A stretch of 64,000 bases of DNA from Paenibacillus_AR mesotrionivorans (GCF_046098205.1 NZ_JBJURJ010000004.1:248001-312000); one strand, 5' to 3'. Shown: positions 44,958 through 53,397, counted from the stretch's first letter. The notes: generated by a model from the letters alone, not told the origin. Made by a program: numbers and translations.

Positions 44958-47042
44958 ATGGAGACCAGAGAGACTATACGGATTGGCAGTCAGTTGTTTA
45001 TCAATAAGGAAGACACACCGGAGCAAGTGCGGCGCTGGGTATGTCAGATGGGGGAGAACGGTCTTCTTGTAATCCGGTTGTTCATGGTTTGGGAGCAACT
45101 GGAGCCGGAGAAGGACAAATGGGAATTTGCCAATTATGATGCCTGCTTTGATCAGGCGCTGGAATGCGGGCTTGCAGTGGTCCCCACCCTGATGTCAGGC
45201 AGCCCGCCTGGCTGGATGCATCTGACGGACAGCATGCAGGAGCTGGCGGATCTGGATGATCCGTCGTTTGAAGCAAGCTCAGCGAATTATATTGATCAGG
45301 TGGTCAAAAGGTACAGGGATCATCCTGCCATGGATTCATGGATTCTGTGGAATGAGCCTACCCGAGTGATTGGGCAAGGACCGCATGGAGAGCAAGCCTA
45401 TGTGCGTTATTTGGAGGAGGCCTTGGGCAGCATCACTGCCTTCAACGCTGTCAGCTACCGGCAGTTCAGAAGCTTCACGGAGCTGGCGAAGGCCGGCTGC
45501 GGCAGGGGGCAGGAAGGGCAATTGCCCTTCCGTTCCTTTGCCGAGCAGATGGTGAGGAGCCGCTTCTCGGTGCATAATCTGTGCCTGCATCTGGCATTTA
45601 TCCGGGACCGGATTCGCAGACTGGACACCCGGCACCCTGTTCATATCAATCCCCATAACTTGCAGCGGGAGCTGCAGCATAAGGGACAGTCTATCTGGAG
45701 AGAGGCTGAACTGGCTGATTTTCTCGGCTGCTCAGCCCATCCCATGTGGCATTCGCTGCGCTTTCCGGGACGCAGATGGGGGCAGTCGGTCGCTTTTTTC
45801 GCCGACCTGATGAAAAGCGCTACCCTGCATCCCGCAGGACTGTTTTGGGTGACGGAACTGCAGGGAGGAACGACGCTGTATTCATCCAGCCATCCTTATA
45901 CCCCGTCGGGTGACGTGGTCAGGCAGTGGATCTGGGAAGGATTGGGCTCCGGCGCCAGAGCAGTTGTATTTTGGTGCTTTAATTCCCGCAGCGGCGGGTA
46001 CGAGGGGGGCGAATGGTCGCTTTTGAACCAGTTGGAGCAACCTTCACCCAGACTTGAAGCGGCGCGGGAGACGGCTGAGCTTCTGAAGCGCCATGGCGGA
46101 CTGCTGGAGCTGTCCACCCCTGAACCGCCACAGGTGCTGATTGTATATTCCGAGGCATCCTGTGCGCTGGGGGAAGCAGAGGGGCAGGGAACGGAACCTG
46201 CATGCCCCCGGAACAAAAATATGTACATGGACGCTATCGCTGGAGCATGGCTGATGTGCTCGGATCTGTCCATCCCTGTCATATTCCGCAATGAGGAGCG
46301 TTTTGTTCGGGAGCCGATTCCTGATTCGGTGCAGGCTGTGCTGCTTCCAAATACAATTGTGTTGGGGCAAGCGGATTTGGTGCGGCTCGAGTTATTTGCC
46401 AAGGGCGGAGGAGTGATCATAGCAGACGGACTTTGCGGCATGAAGGATGCGGCCGGGAACATCGATCGTGAATCGCTGCGGAGGGTAGCTGCCTTGTTCG
46501 GTGCCGCAGTGCAGGATATCGAGACGGACGACAGCGGTCTGCTTATGACAGACGACAGCGGAACAACATGTCCGGGATGGTTCTATCGCTTGCTGCTGGC
46601 ATTGGAAGAGGAGAGCTTGCCTGCAGCCTGGTTTGAGGACGGGAGGCCGGCGGTATCTTTGCGAGCGTTAGGAACTGGGAGGCTGATCAGAGTGGGCACC
46701 ATCTTTTTCCAGTCCTATTTTGCCAACCCGGATGAGCGCTTGCTTGCATTCTTTGGCGGACTGATAGAATCATCGCTGAACAGACAGGATTTAATCCGCT
46801 TAGATAACGGGAGCAGCAATCTCCGCCTCCGCCGGTTAGCCCATCCCCAGGGAGCGGTTGTTATCTTGATCAACACGGGGCAAACAAGTGCAAAAGCCTC
46901 CTTGCTAGCGGCAACCTCAGGCCAACTGATTGATCTGGCCACAGGACGCATACTGGAGGTTACGGATAGTACCTTTCCCTGTCATCTGGAAGTAGAAGGG
47001 AACGGAACAGAAGTTTGGTTCTTCCGCAGAAATGATGCATAG
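44958..47042 (+). CDS. GH42-like beta-galactosidase
   Basis: A 694-residue cytoplasmic enzyme. Residues 1-380 form a GH-A clan barrel: GLLVIRLFMVWEQLEPEKDK, acid/base Glu in WILWNEP, and nucleophile Glu in FWVTELQGG followed by GDVVRQWIWEGLGSGARAVV, all as in GH42. Residues 400-610 match the trimerisation-type domain (VLIVYSEAS, then a GGGVIIADG loop), and a small beta domain ends the protein. It should release terminal sugars, probably beta-galactose, from imported oligosaccharides. GGAGGG precedes the ATG. It is the last gene of the operon. Confidence 0.87.
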   Translation: METRETIRIGSQLFINKEDTPEQVRRWVCQMGENGLLVIRLFMVWEQLEPEKDKWEFANYDACFDQALECGLAVVPTLMSGSPPGWMHLTDSMQELADLDDPSFEASSANYIDQVVKRYRDHPAMDSWILWNEPTRVIGQGPHGEQAYVRYLEEALGSITAFNAVSYRQFRSFTELAKAGCGRGQEGQLPFRSFAEQMVRSRFSVHNLCLHLAFIRDRIRRLDTRHPVHINPHNLQRELQHKGQSIWREAELADFLGCSAHPMWHSLRFPGRRWGQSVAFFADLMKSATLHPAGLFWVTELQGGTTLYSSSHPYTPSGDVVRQWIWEGLGSGARAVVFWCFNSRSGGYEGGEWSLLNQLEQPSPRLEAARETAELLKRHGGLLELSTPEPPQVLIVYSEASCALGEAEGQGTEPACPRNKNMYMDAIAGAWLMCSDLSIPVIFRNEERFVREPIPDSVQAVLLPNTIVLGQADLVRLELFAKGGGVIIADGLCGMKDAAGNIDRESLRRVAALFGAAVQDIETDDSGLLMTDDSGTTCPGWFYRLLLALEEESLPAAWFEDGRPAVSLRALGTGRLIRVGTIFFQSYFANPDERLLAFFGGLIESSLNRQDLIRLDNGSSNLRLRRLAHPQGAVVILINTGQTSAKASLLAATSGQLIDLATGRILEVTDSTFPCHLEVEGNGTEVWFFRRNDA

Positions 47043-47116
47043 CTGCAGAGACAGAACGCGACGGATTTGATTTATGGTTAGCAGAGCTATCAGCGGAGGA
47101 ATAAAGGATCGCTAAG

Positions 47117-47172
47117 CAAAAGAGGGCTGCTCCCTAGTGAAGATTCCCACTAGTGGAGGAGCCCTTGTTTTT
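47117..47172 (+). terminator. Terminator of the glycan operon
   Basis: AGGGCTGCTCC...CTAGTG pairs with CACTAG...GGAGGAGCCCT in a long hairpin, followed by TTGTTTTT, 75 bases after the GH42-like stop. Confidence 0.85.
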
Positions 47173-47200
47173 GCGGTGTATGCCTTATCATCCGGGTCGT

Positions 47201-48466
47201 TCATTGTAATGCCATTGCCGCCGCTCCGGTACCTGCCGCGTGGCCGGTGCTGAAGGCAGCGGTAATGTTGTAGCCGCCGGTGTAGCCGTGGATGTCCAGG
47301 ACCTCCCCGCAGAAGAACAGCCCCGGCATCAGCTTGGACTCCATTGTAGCCGGATGGACCTCCTTCAGGTTTACTCCCCCACCGGTGACGAAGGCCTCCT
47401 CCAAGGACAGAGTGCCGGAAATTTGCAGCGGGAAGGCCTTCAGCACCTGGGCCAGAGTCTGGACAGGCTGCTTGGGCAGATTGTCCCCGGTGACCTCCTC
47501 CCGCAAGCCGGACTTGGCCAGCAGTATCGGGATCATCCGCTCCGGCAGGATACGCTTGAGCACATTCTTCAGCGCCTTCTTGGGCTCCTCCTGGGTTAGC
47601 CCGGTGAGCCGCCCGTACAAGGCCTCGGCGGATTCCTCCGGAAACAAGTCCAGGGTGAGACGGACGGAGGGGAGATCAAATTGCTTCCTCACCTTATACA
47701 CAAATTGGCTGCATCGTAACGCAGCGGGTCCGGAGAGACCGAAGTGGGTAAAAATCACATCGCCCCGGTGAACCGCCGCTGTTTTGCCCTTCGGGGTCCA
47801 CACCGATACGGCGATATCCCGCAGGGATATCGCCTGCAGCTCCTTGCTTTGGATAAAAGCATCCCGGCTGACCAAAGGCACCTCTGTGGGGAAAAGCTCG
47901 GTAATGGTGTGGCCCGCCGTCTCCGCCCAGGCATAGCCGTCTCCCGTTGAGCCCGTATGGGGAACGGACTTGCCGCCAACCGCCACAATGACTGCGCCGC
48001 TTCCGATGATTTCGCCGGTGCGGAGCTTCACCCCCGCCGTCCGGCCTTCCTCATACAGCACCTCTGCTACCGGCTGGTTCGCGCGTATGTCTACCTGGAG
48101 CGCTCTGACCCGGTCTACCAGGGCGTTAACCACGGTTTTGGCTTTATCCGTCACGGGGAACATCCGGCCATTGTCCTCTTCCTTCAGGCGGATCCCCATC
48201 TCCTCAAAAAACGCCATGATCTCCCGGTTGCCGAAGGCAGCCAAGGCGCTGTACAAAAACCGGCCGTTGCCGGGGATATGCCGGATCAGCTCATCCAGAT
48301 CCTTGGCATTGGTCACATTGCAGCGCCCGCCGCCGGAAATTCCCAGCTTGCGCCCCAGCTTGTCCCCTTTATCCAACAGCAGGGTCCTGGCCCCGCGGCT
48401 TGCAGAGGCAATAGCGGCCATCAGGCCGGAGGGGCCGCCTCCGATCACAATCACATCATATAACAT
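47201..48466 (-). CDS. BaiN/YtfP-type FAD-dependent oxidoreductase (HI0933 family)
   Basis: A 421-residue flavoprotein with FAD motif YDVIVIGGGPSGLMAAIASA at residues 3-22, LGRKLGISGGGRCNVTN near residue 40 (hallmark of the HI0933/BaiN family), VAVGGKSVPHTGSTGDGYAWA near 155, and the C-terminal FCGEVLDIHGYTGGYNITAAF. Family members are conserved in Firmicutes; some reduce unsaturated bile-acid intermediates but the general role is not known. GGAGGCC supports the ATG at 48466; a much longer open frame upstream is not supported. Confidence 0.94.
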   Translation of the reverse strand: MLYDVIVIGGGPSGLMAAIASASRGARTLLLDKGDKLGRKLGISGGGRCNVTNAKDLDELIRHIPGNGRFLYSALAAFGNREIMAFFEEMGIRLKEEDNGRMFPVTDKAKTVVNALVDRVRALQVDIRANQPVAEVLYEEGRTAGVKLRTGEIIGSGAVIVAVGGKSVPHTGSTGDGYAWAETAGHTITELFPTEVPLVSRDAFIQSKELQAISLRDIAVSVWTPKGKTAAVHRGDVIFTHFGLSGPAALRCSQFVYKVRKQFDLPSVRLTLDLFPEESAEALYGRLTGLTQEEPKKALKNVLKRILPERMIPILLAKSGLREEVTGDNLPKQPVQTLAQVLKAFPLQISGTLSLEEAFVTGGGVNLKEVHPATMESKLMPGLFFCGEVLDIHGYTGGYNITAAFSTGHAAGTGAAAMALQ

Positions 48467-48671
48467 GGGAAAAAGGCCTCCATTATCGTCCTGATATATA
48501 TGCTTATGGTGCCTAATCCGCCGCAGTAAGTCAAGCCGGAGGGCCACCTTTCCGGATGCGAAGCTGCCATTAAGAGGGAGCCTGCCCGTCATAGTCCCTC
48601 CGGCCATAGCGCATACTAACGCCGGCAGCTGCGAAGGCGCCGATCCGATAACCGGAAAGGAGATGACGAAG

Positions 48672-48794
48672 ATGGCCAACAAAGGAACCTCCAAGATGGA
48701 AAAAACCAAGGACTCCCTGAAAAACTTCAAGCCGAACCGGAACAAAACGGCGGAGGATAAAATGATCGACGGACCCAATGCTCCTGCCGAATAA
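48672..48794 (+). CDS. Small basic hypothetical protein (40 residues)
   Basis: A 40-codon gene with AAAGGAG nine bases before its ATG. The peptide is Lys-rich (MANKGTSKMEKTKDSLKNFK...) and ends in an acidic/Pro tail (MIDGPNAPAE). It is hydrophilic throughout, with no membrane segment or Cys. Length and composition resemble small spore or nucleic-acid-associated proteins, but I do not recognise a family. Confidence 0.6.
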   Translation: MANKGTSKMEKTKDSLKNFKPNRNKTAEDKMIDGPNAPAE

Positions 48795-48946
48795 AGCAGG
48801 GACTCCGGGGTATGCCGCCAGCCGCCCATCCGCTTTTTGCCTGCCGGTAAAAAGGGTCAATCCAGTTGCGCGAAGAGGTCCGGCATGTGATAATACTACT
48901 TAAGATTAATTCTCAAAAGAAAATTAAGCTTAAGGAGGAAACATAC

Positions 48947-49378
48947 ATGTCAATGACATTTGATGCGTATATGCGCGATGTGGTTCAACCCATGCGCGAG
49001 GAGCTGACACGGCTGGGCGTGAAGGAGCTGCGCACCCCGGAGGAAGTGACAGAGGCTTTGGATAATGCAAAGGGAACGGCGATTGTGGTGGTCAATTCCG
49101 TCTGCGGCTGCGCGGCGGGCAATGCCCGTCCTGCGGTGGCCCAGGCCCTGCAGCACAGCAAGCTGCCTGACCGGCTGTACACTGTGTTTGCCGGACAGGA
49201 CAAGGAAGCGACAGCAAAGGCCCGGGAATATTTCGCGCCTTATCCGCCATCCTCCCCGTCCATTGCCATCCTGAAGGACGGCAAGCTGGTGCAGCTGATT
49301 GAACGCCACCGGATCGAGGACCGCACCGCCGGCGAAATCGCCGCCGATCTGAAGGACGCTTTTGACCAATACTGCTAA
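48947..49378 (+). CDS. Bacilliredoxin (BrxA/BrxB family)
   Basis: A 143-residue thioredoxin-fold protein with the CGC redox site at residues 53-55 (VVNSVCGCAAGNARP), then YTVFAGQDKEATAKAREYF and PPSSPSIAILKDG, all typical of YphP/YqiW. Bacilliredoxins remove bacillithiol from S-bacillithiolated proteins after oxidative stress, so the cell probably makes bacillithiol. AAGGAGG precedes the ATG at 48947. A strong terminator follows. Confidence 0.95.
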   Translation: MSMTFDAYMRDVVQPMREELTRLGVKELRTPEEVTEALDNAKGTAIVVVNSVCGCAAGNARPAVAQALQHSKLPDRLYTVFAGQDKEATAKAREYFAPYPPSSPSIAILKDGKLVQLIERHRIEDRTAGEIAADLKDAFDQYC

Positions 49379-49416
49379 ACCAATACTGATAAAGACAAGT
49401 GCCTGAAAGCATCAAT

Positions 49417-49446
49417 CCGTTCCGGGGTTCCGGGACGGTTTTTTTT
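49417..49446 (+). terminator. Terminator after bacilliredoxin gene
   Basis: A 9-bp stem (CCGTTCCGG with CCGGGACGG, one G-T pair) around GGTT ends in eight T residues. Confidence 0.9.
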
Positions 49447-49841
49447 GTTGCGGACAGCATCAAGGACAGAATCGGTTATGCCATGATAACCGCGGCAGAG
49501 GAGCAGGGTTTGATCAACAAGGACTCTGTCATCATTGAACCCACTAGCCGAAATACGGGAATAGCCCTGGCTTTTGTCGCTGCGGCCAAAGGCTACCGGC
49601 TGATTATTACCCTCCCGGAAACCTTCAGCGTGGAGAGGCGGAAGCTTCTTGCCAAAAAAGAGGGGCTGCTTGCGGGCATTTCCTCCGGCGCAGCAGCCTC
49701 AGCGGCAGCACGGGTGGCGGCAAGACCCCAAAATGCCGGAAAACCATTGTGGTGCTGCTGCCGGATTCCGGCGAAGGGTATCTGTCCACTACCTTGTATG
49801 AAGACAATTCATCAATAAGGCATAGACGGCGGGAGCAATAA
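49447..49841 (+). pseudogene. cysK: Cysteine synthase (cysK) remnant with internal deletion and frameshift
   Basis: The first half encodes DSIKDRIGYAMITAAEEQGL, then IIEPTSRNTGIALAFVAAAKGY and LPETFSVERRKLL, the N-terminal core of O-acetylserine sulfhydrylase including the PLP lysine in SIKDR; the normal EPTSGNTG has become EPTSRNTG. It then jumps to KKEGLLAGISSGAAASAAARVA, which belongs near the C-terminus, so roughly half of the central sequence is missing. Near 49741 the frame shifts: the matching end (TIVVLLPDSGEGYLSTTLYE) continues in another frame to 49841. The first 40 or so residues are also lost and no start signal follows the terminator. It is not functional as a cysteine synthase. 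Confidence 0.85.
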
Positions 49842-49844
49842 CCG

Positions 49845-50462
49845 TTAATGAACCGGAAATTGGCCGCCTTCCACAGGACTGCCGTGGGCGGGACAAACCC
49901 AGTCATAAGTCGATTGGGAAATGCGCTTGACGGAGTCCTGCAGGAGGCGGTCGTCCCAGTTCCAGCCGGATGGGTAAGGGATTAAGCTGCCCTTACGGTT
50001 TTTGACCAAATCGCCGGCAAACAGGATGTTCCCGTAGAGCAGACAGACATGCCCCGGCGTATGACCGGGAGTGGGGATAACCGTCACCTCGCCGAACCGC
50101 TCCCCGTATGCGGCGACCTGACCCGGCTTTTTGACAGGGATGAGATACGGCAGATATTTCTTGAAGCTTGGCCGATGGACAGCGCCTGTAATATACGGGA
50201 TATCATCCGCCGAAGCCCATAGCTGCGCCCCGGACAGCTCCTGCAATGCGGCGGCATTGCCGATATGATCAAGATCATGATGGGTCAAGAGAATATGCCT
50301 GATATCTCCGGGTTGAACGCCCATCCCCGCCAATTCCTTCAGAATAGCCTTTCTCTGCCACGGGAAGCCGGTATCAATGAGCATCACTTCTTTGCCCATG
50401 ATCAAATACACATAAGCGCCTTTGGTAGAATTAAGCACATACACCCGGTCATTGATTTTCAT
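49845..50462 (-). CDS. MBL-fold metallo-hydrolase
   Basis: A 205-residue protein with the metallo-beta-lactamase metal motif THHDLDHIGN near residue 60, the downstream His in TPGHTPGHVCLL near 135, Asp in FAGDLV near 152 and His in PAHGSPV near the end. GGAGGGGG precedes the ATG. Its start overlaps the end of the PadR gene by 14 bp, so the two are co-translated. The substrate is unknown; the family includes hydrolases of thioesters and lactones. Confidence 0.92.
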   Translation of the reverse strand: MKINDRVYVLNSTKGAYVYLIMGKEVMLIDTGFPWQRKAILKELAGMGVQPGDIRHILLTHHDLDHIGNAAALQELSGAQLWASADDIPYITGAVHRPSFKKYLPYLIPVKKPGQVAAYGERFGEVTVIPTPGHTPGHVCLLYGNILFAGDLVKNRKGSLIPYPSGWNWDDRLLQDSVKRISQSTYDWVCPAHGSPVEGGQFPVH

Positions 50463-51024
50463 GCCCGTCCCCCTCCATTTCTTCAAGCTCGCGGATGCAT
50501 TCCTCCGCCCACAGGATTAAAGCCTCATTGGACATACGCGCCCTTTTTTCAATAAACCGCCAATAGATGGGATTTGTACCGGAAGCTGCTGTTTCCGAAG
50601 CTTTCCGGATGCCGTCTCCGATGGCGGCAATGTGAGTTTCCCTCTCGTGCTTCTTTTGGGCCCAATACCGCTTCATTTGCTCCAGCATCCCGTCCCTGCC
50701 GATTTCCGCCCCAAAAAAGATCCGGACCAGAAATTCATCCCGGGTTTCCTTTGACAGCCATTCCGGAAAATCCTGCAGCCATGCCTGAAACGCATTTTTT
50801 CCTTCACTGGTGATGCTGTAGATTTTTTTGTCAGGCCGGTCCTGCTGCGGCTCGATGACGGATAAGACCCATTCTTTTTTCTCCAATGCAGCAAGCTCCC
50901 TGTAGATTTGGCTTAATTGAGCGGGCCAAAAGTTGCCGATGGACTGGTCAAACAGCTTTTTCATTTCGTATCCGGTCATGGATTGATAGCTTAATACTCC
51001 CAAAAGGGCAAACTGTAAGGACAT
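50449..51024 (-). CDS. PadR family transcriptional regulator
   Basis: A 191-residue regulator. The N-terminal winged helix (MSLQFALLGVLSYQSMTGYEMKK... then SQIYRELAALEKKEWV) fits PadR, and the rest is the helical dimerisation domain of the long (Vir) subclass. AAGGAG precedes the ATG at 51024. A 20-bp palindrome 45 bases upstream is a likely own operator. It probably represses itself and the coupled hydrolase gene until an aromatic or other small effector is bound. Confidence 0.92.
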   Translation of the reverse strand: MSLQFALLGVLSYQSMTGYEMKKLFDQSIGNFWPAQLSQIYRELAALEKKEWVLSVIEPQQDRPDKKIYSITSEGKNAFQAWLQDFPEWLSKETRDEFLVRIFFGAEIGRDGMLEQMKRYWAQKKHERETHIAAIGDGIRKASETAASGTNPIYWRFIEKRARMSNEALILWAEECIRELEEMEGDGHENQ

Positions 51025-51068
51025 ATGACATTCTCCTTGGTCGCATTTCATATTATACTTGTTGAATA

Positions 51069-51088
51069 ATATTATACATGTGTAATAT
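51069..51088 (-). promoter_or_regulatory. Palindromic operator upstream of padR
   Basis: ATATTATACA and TGTGTAATAT form a 20-bp inverted repeat with one mismatch per arm. PadR proteins commonly bind ATAC/GTAT-type palindromes of this kind. Confidence 0.6.
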
Positions 51089-51275
51089 AATAATTTCAAA
51101 TTCTTATCATTCGTCCCGCTCTTGAAATCCCCGGTAGGAGGTCTATACTAGAAGCAGACAGATTTTTGAAGTGAAGTTATATGACCTGACTGGCGGGGAA
51201 AAGAACGGATGTGAAATTCTGTAACTAATCCCGTAACGGAATCTCACCAATTTCCAGTAGAAGGGTGGATGGACC

Positions 51276-52070
51276 ATGAGCCTGCAGGAGGAGATCATTG
51301 CCCGGTTTGGGGTGAAGCCGGTGATTGATCCGGAAGAGGAAATCGGGAAGCGAGTGGCTTTCCTGAAACATCATATGAAACAGGCGGGAGCCCGCGGCCT
51401 GCTGGTTGCCATCACCGACGAAGCGGACAGTGCGGTAGCGGCAGCCTTGTGCAAACGTGCCGCGGACTCTCTGACGGAGGAATCGGGCAGGACTTATATG
51501 ACCGTGGGTGTGCTGCAGCCATATGGCGAAGAACCGGAGCTGGAGGCATGTTATGCCTTGGCCGGTGCCCTTGGTCTCAAGCATGTGATCGAAACCAATA
51601 CGGAGGATGCGGTGAACGAGATCGCCCTGGAATCCGAGTTTGGCCTCAAGTCCATGGGCATCCACCAGCATTTGGGACGGGGCGGCAAGGAGCGGGTTAA
51701 GGCCCGGACGCGCAGAATTATGCAGGGGGCATTGGCAGGAGAGCTGAACCTGCTGGTGGTAAGCCATGACCATGCCTCCAAGTCGGCAGCCGGAACATCG
51801 GCAGCAGAAGCCTGGGCTGGCACTGACGTCAGACCGTTGGCTTCCCTGACAGGCAATCAGATCCGCCAATTGGCTGCGGCTCTTGGCATCCCGGGGAAAG
51901 CCGCCGGTGTGTTAAAGCACGGGACGGCGGAATTCTCCCTTTCAGTTGTGAGTCTGGAGGACTTCAGCTTGTATCTGGAGGGCGGCACACTTCCCGAAGC
52001 CACCCGCGATAAGCTGGAGGAGCAGTACCGCCGCACGGAAAAGCTGCGGTCACTTCCGCCGGGAATCTGA
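51276..52070 (+). CDS. NadE-like protein with degenerate ATP-binding loop
   Basis: A 264-residue protein with the length and overall pattern of ammonia-dependent NAD synthetase: EEEIGKRVAFLKHHMKQAGARGLLVAI, NEIALESEFG, RVKARTRRIMQGALAGELNLLVVSH, PLASLTGNQIRQLAAALGIP, and YLEGGTLPEATRDKLEEQYRRTEKLR. The PP-loop SGGxDS, essential for ATP pyrophosphatase activity, is replaced by ITDEADS (residues 46-52). The usual TGFFTKYGDGG segment and the EDDRPSLPDE-like loop are also absent. It is therefore probably not an active NadE but a divergent paralogue. The frame is intact, with GAAGGGTGG before the ATG, so it is not simply decaying. Confidence 0.8.
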   Translation: MSLQEEIIARFGVKPVIDPEEEIGKRVAFLKHHMKQAGARGLLVAITDEADSAVAAALCKRAADSLTEESGRTYMTVGVLQPYGEEPELEACYALAGALGLKHVIETNTEDAVNEIALESEFGLKSMGIHQHLGRGGKERVKARTRRIMQGALAGELNLLVVSHDHASKSAAGTSAAEAWAGTDVRPLASLTGNQIRQLAAALGIPGKAAGVLKHGTAEFSLSVVSLEDFSLYLEGGTLPEATRDKLEEQYRRTEKLRSLPPGI

Positions 52071-52137
52071 CCTGGAGCCCACGCATCTTCCTGCCCCTTT
52101 AGGGAAAGCTATTCCCAAGGAAGGGAGGGAGCCAGTG

Positions 52138-52344
52138 ATGGATAAAGAAGAAATCCGGAAACTCGAGCCCAAGTATATCGGCAATACCCGTCATTTGACG
52201 GAAGGGGAGGCGGGGGAAATTATGCATGACCCTGCCAATGAAGAGGACGATGACAATGACGCTTTGAGCGGGATTGCTCTTGCGTCGCTTGCTTTTGCAG
52301 CACATGAAAGCGGCAATACCGGCGGTGGAGGCACCACGCAATAA
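52138..52344 (+). CDS. Small acidic hypothetical protein
   Basis: A 68-residue protein following GGAAGGGAGGGAG. The N-terminal 35 residues are hydrophilic (KLEPKYIGNTRHLTEGEAGE), then an acidic run EEDDDND, a short hydrophobic stretch (LSGIALASLAFAA) and a Gly/Thr tail. No family is recognised. It lies 67 bp after the NadE-like gene and is probably co-transcribed with it, since a terminator follows only this gene. Confidence 0.6.
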   Translation: MDKEEIRKLEPKYIGNTRHLTEGEAGEIMHDPANEEDDDNDALSGIALASLAFAAHESGNTGGGGTTQ

Positions 52345-52387
52345 ACAATCCCCCCAATGGAACAGACCTTTTCGCAAAAGAATGGAA

Positions 52388-52435
52388 CAAAAAGCCCGCT
52401 GTATCCGGCAAAACTGGGAACGGCGGGCTTTTTTT
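52388..52435 (+). terminator. Terminator after the small acidic protein gene
   Basis: AAAAAGCCCGC pairs with GCGGGCTTTTT across a 23-base loop and ends in seven T residues. Confidence 0.85.
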
Positions 52436-52507
52436 GCGCATATCAGGGTGTGTATCTATCGAGAGCCTAGCCTGGCTGCAGCACTCCCGGGAAAATGATA
52501 GCGTACA

Positions 52508-52686
52508 ACAAATGTATGCTATTGGCATAAAAATCCGGGAAAACCGGCAATTATCATACATAAAATGGATGCTAAAAGCGCTCAAGATCTGGAAAATCGG
52601 CAGAATGGAGGGGATAGGATACATTTTATGATCGCTATTTGCGAGAATCGGGGGCAAATAACCGAATAGGATACATTTTATGGCGC
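52508..52686 (+). repeat. Composite repeat cluster (AAATGTATCCTAT-type units, two forward, two inverted)
   Basis: Forward-like units AATGTATGCTATT (52511) and AATGGATGCTAAA (52564) are followed by inverted units AGGATACATTTTATG at 52616 and 52668. Spacings are 53, 52 and 52 bp. The two inverted copies share ATAGGATACATTTTATG exactly, and the second forward unit has ACATAAAATG at the matching place. The rest of the 52436-52981 gap shows no gene. Confidence 0.7.
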
Positions 52687-52981
52687 TTACGTCCAATGGG
52701 GGAGAGGAGGAGCCGCTTGCAGCAAGACTCAACCATTTCTCTCTCACGCCAAAATGCACTGTTCGACGCAAAATTACCCAGGCGTTTTTCCGCTTTGGGG
52801 TATTATTTTGTATTTTGGCTGCGATCTATATAAGATGGAGTGAAGGCGCAGAAATGGGGCCAGTCCCCCCGATGCGCAAAAAATATGCATGTGGTCTTGG
52901 TATGTGTCCGCGGATGATGTAAACTGGTAAAATAATGCCGTTTTTGTAACACATCCTTGCAAAACGAACGGAGGCAGCGGT

Positions 52982-53380
52982 TTGATCAGGGGCATCGGCA
53001 TGGACTTGGTGGAAATCAGCCGGGTCCAATCATTTATGGAAGGCCAATCCGGAGACAGGTTTGTCAGCCGTGTGCTGACAGCCGGGGAGCAGATGCTTGT
53101 TTCGGAGCGGAAAAACAGGGCCGCGGAGTTTGTGGCCGGGCGGTTCGCCGCCAAGGAAGCGGTTGTGAAGGCTTTGGGCACCGGTATTGGCGCAACGGTG
53201 GGGCTCCACGACATAGAAGTTCTCCCGGATCCATCAGGAAAACCGGTGGTGAACCTGTCACCGGGTGCACTGGAGCGCCTGGGATATGGGTCCGATGATC
53301 TCAAGCTCCATCTGAGCATCACCCACACGCGGGATTATGCAGCCGCATATGCCGTGGCGGAGACAGCCGACGGTATGTAA
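52982..53380 (+). CDS. acpS: Holo-[acyl-carrier-protein] synthase
   Basis: A 132-residue enzyme that moves phosphopantetheine from CoA to acyl carrier protein. The two signature motifs are GIGMDLVEISR at residues 4-14 (Asp8 binds magnesium) and FAAKEAVVKALGTGIG near residue 55 (Glu and Lys catalytic). It ends with the LSITHTRDYAAAYAV strand pair typical of AcpS. The TTG start has ACGGAGGCAG upstream. Convergent with the cytochrome gene, from which it is 17 bp away. Confidence 0.96.
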   Translation: MIRGIGMDLVEISRVQSFMEGQSGDRFVSRVLTAGEQMLVSERKNRAAEFVAGRFAAKEAVVKALGTGIGATVGLHDIEVLPDPSGKPVVNLSPGALERLGYGSDDLKLHLSITHTRDYAAAYAVAETADGM

Positions 53381-53397
53381 GCAGAAGGGCGGGACGT

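Noticed and set aside
47201..48829. 542-residue version of the BaiN-like flavoprotein
   Set aside because: The extra 121 N-terminal residues would run through a region with a separate plus-strand small gene; the FAD motif and GGAGG site mark the start at 48466.
49399..49818. Intact 139-residue gene after the bacilliredoxin gene
   Set aside because: Its sequence is a collage of two distant parts of cysteine synthase, and the true C-terminal end continues in another frame.
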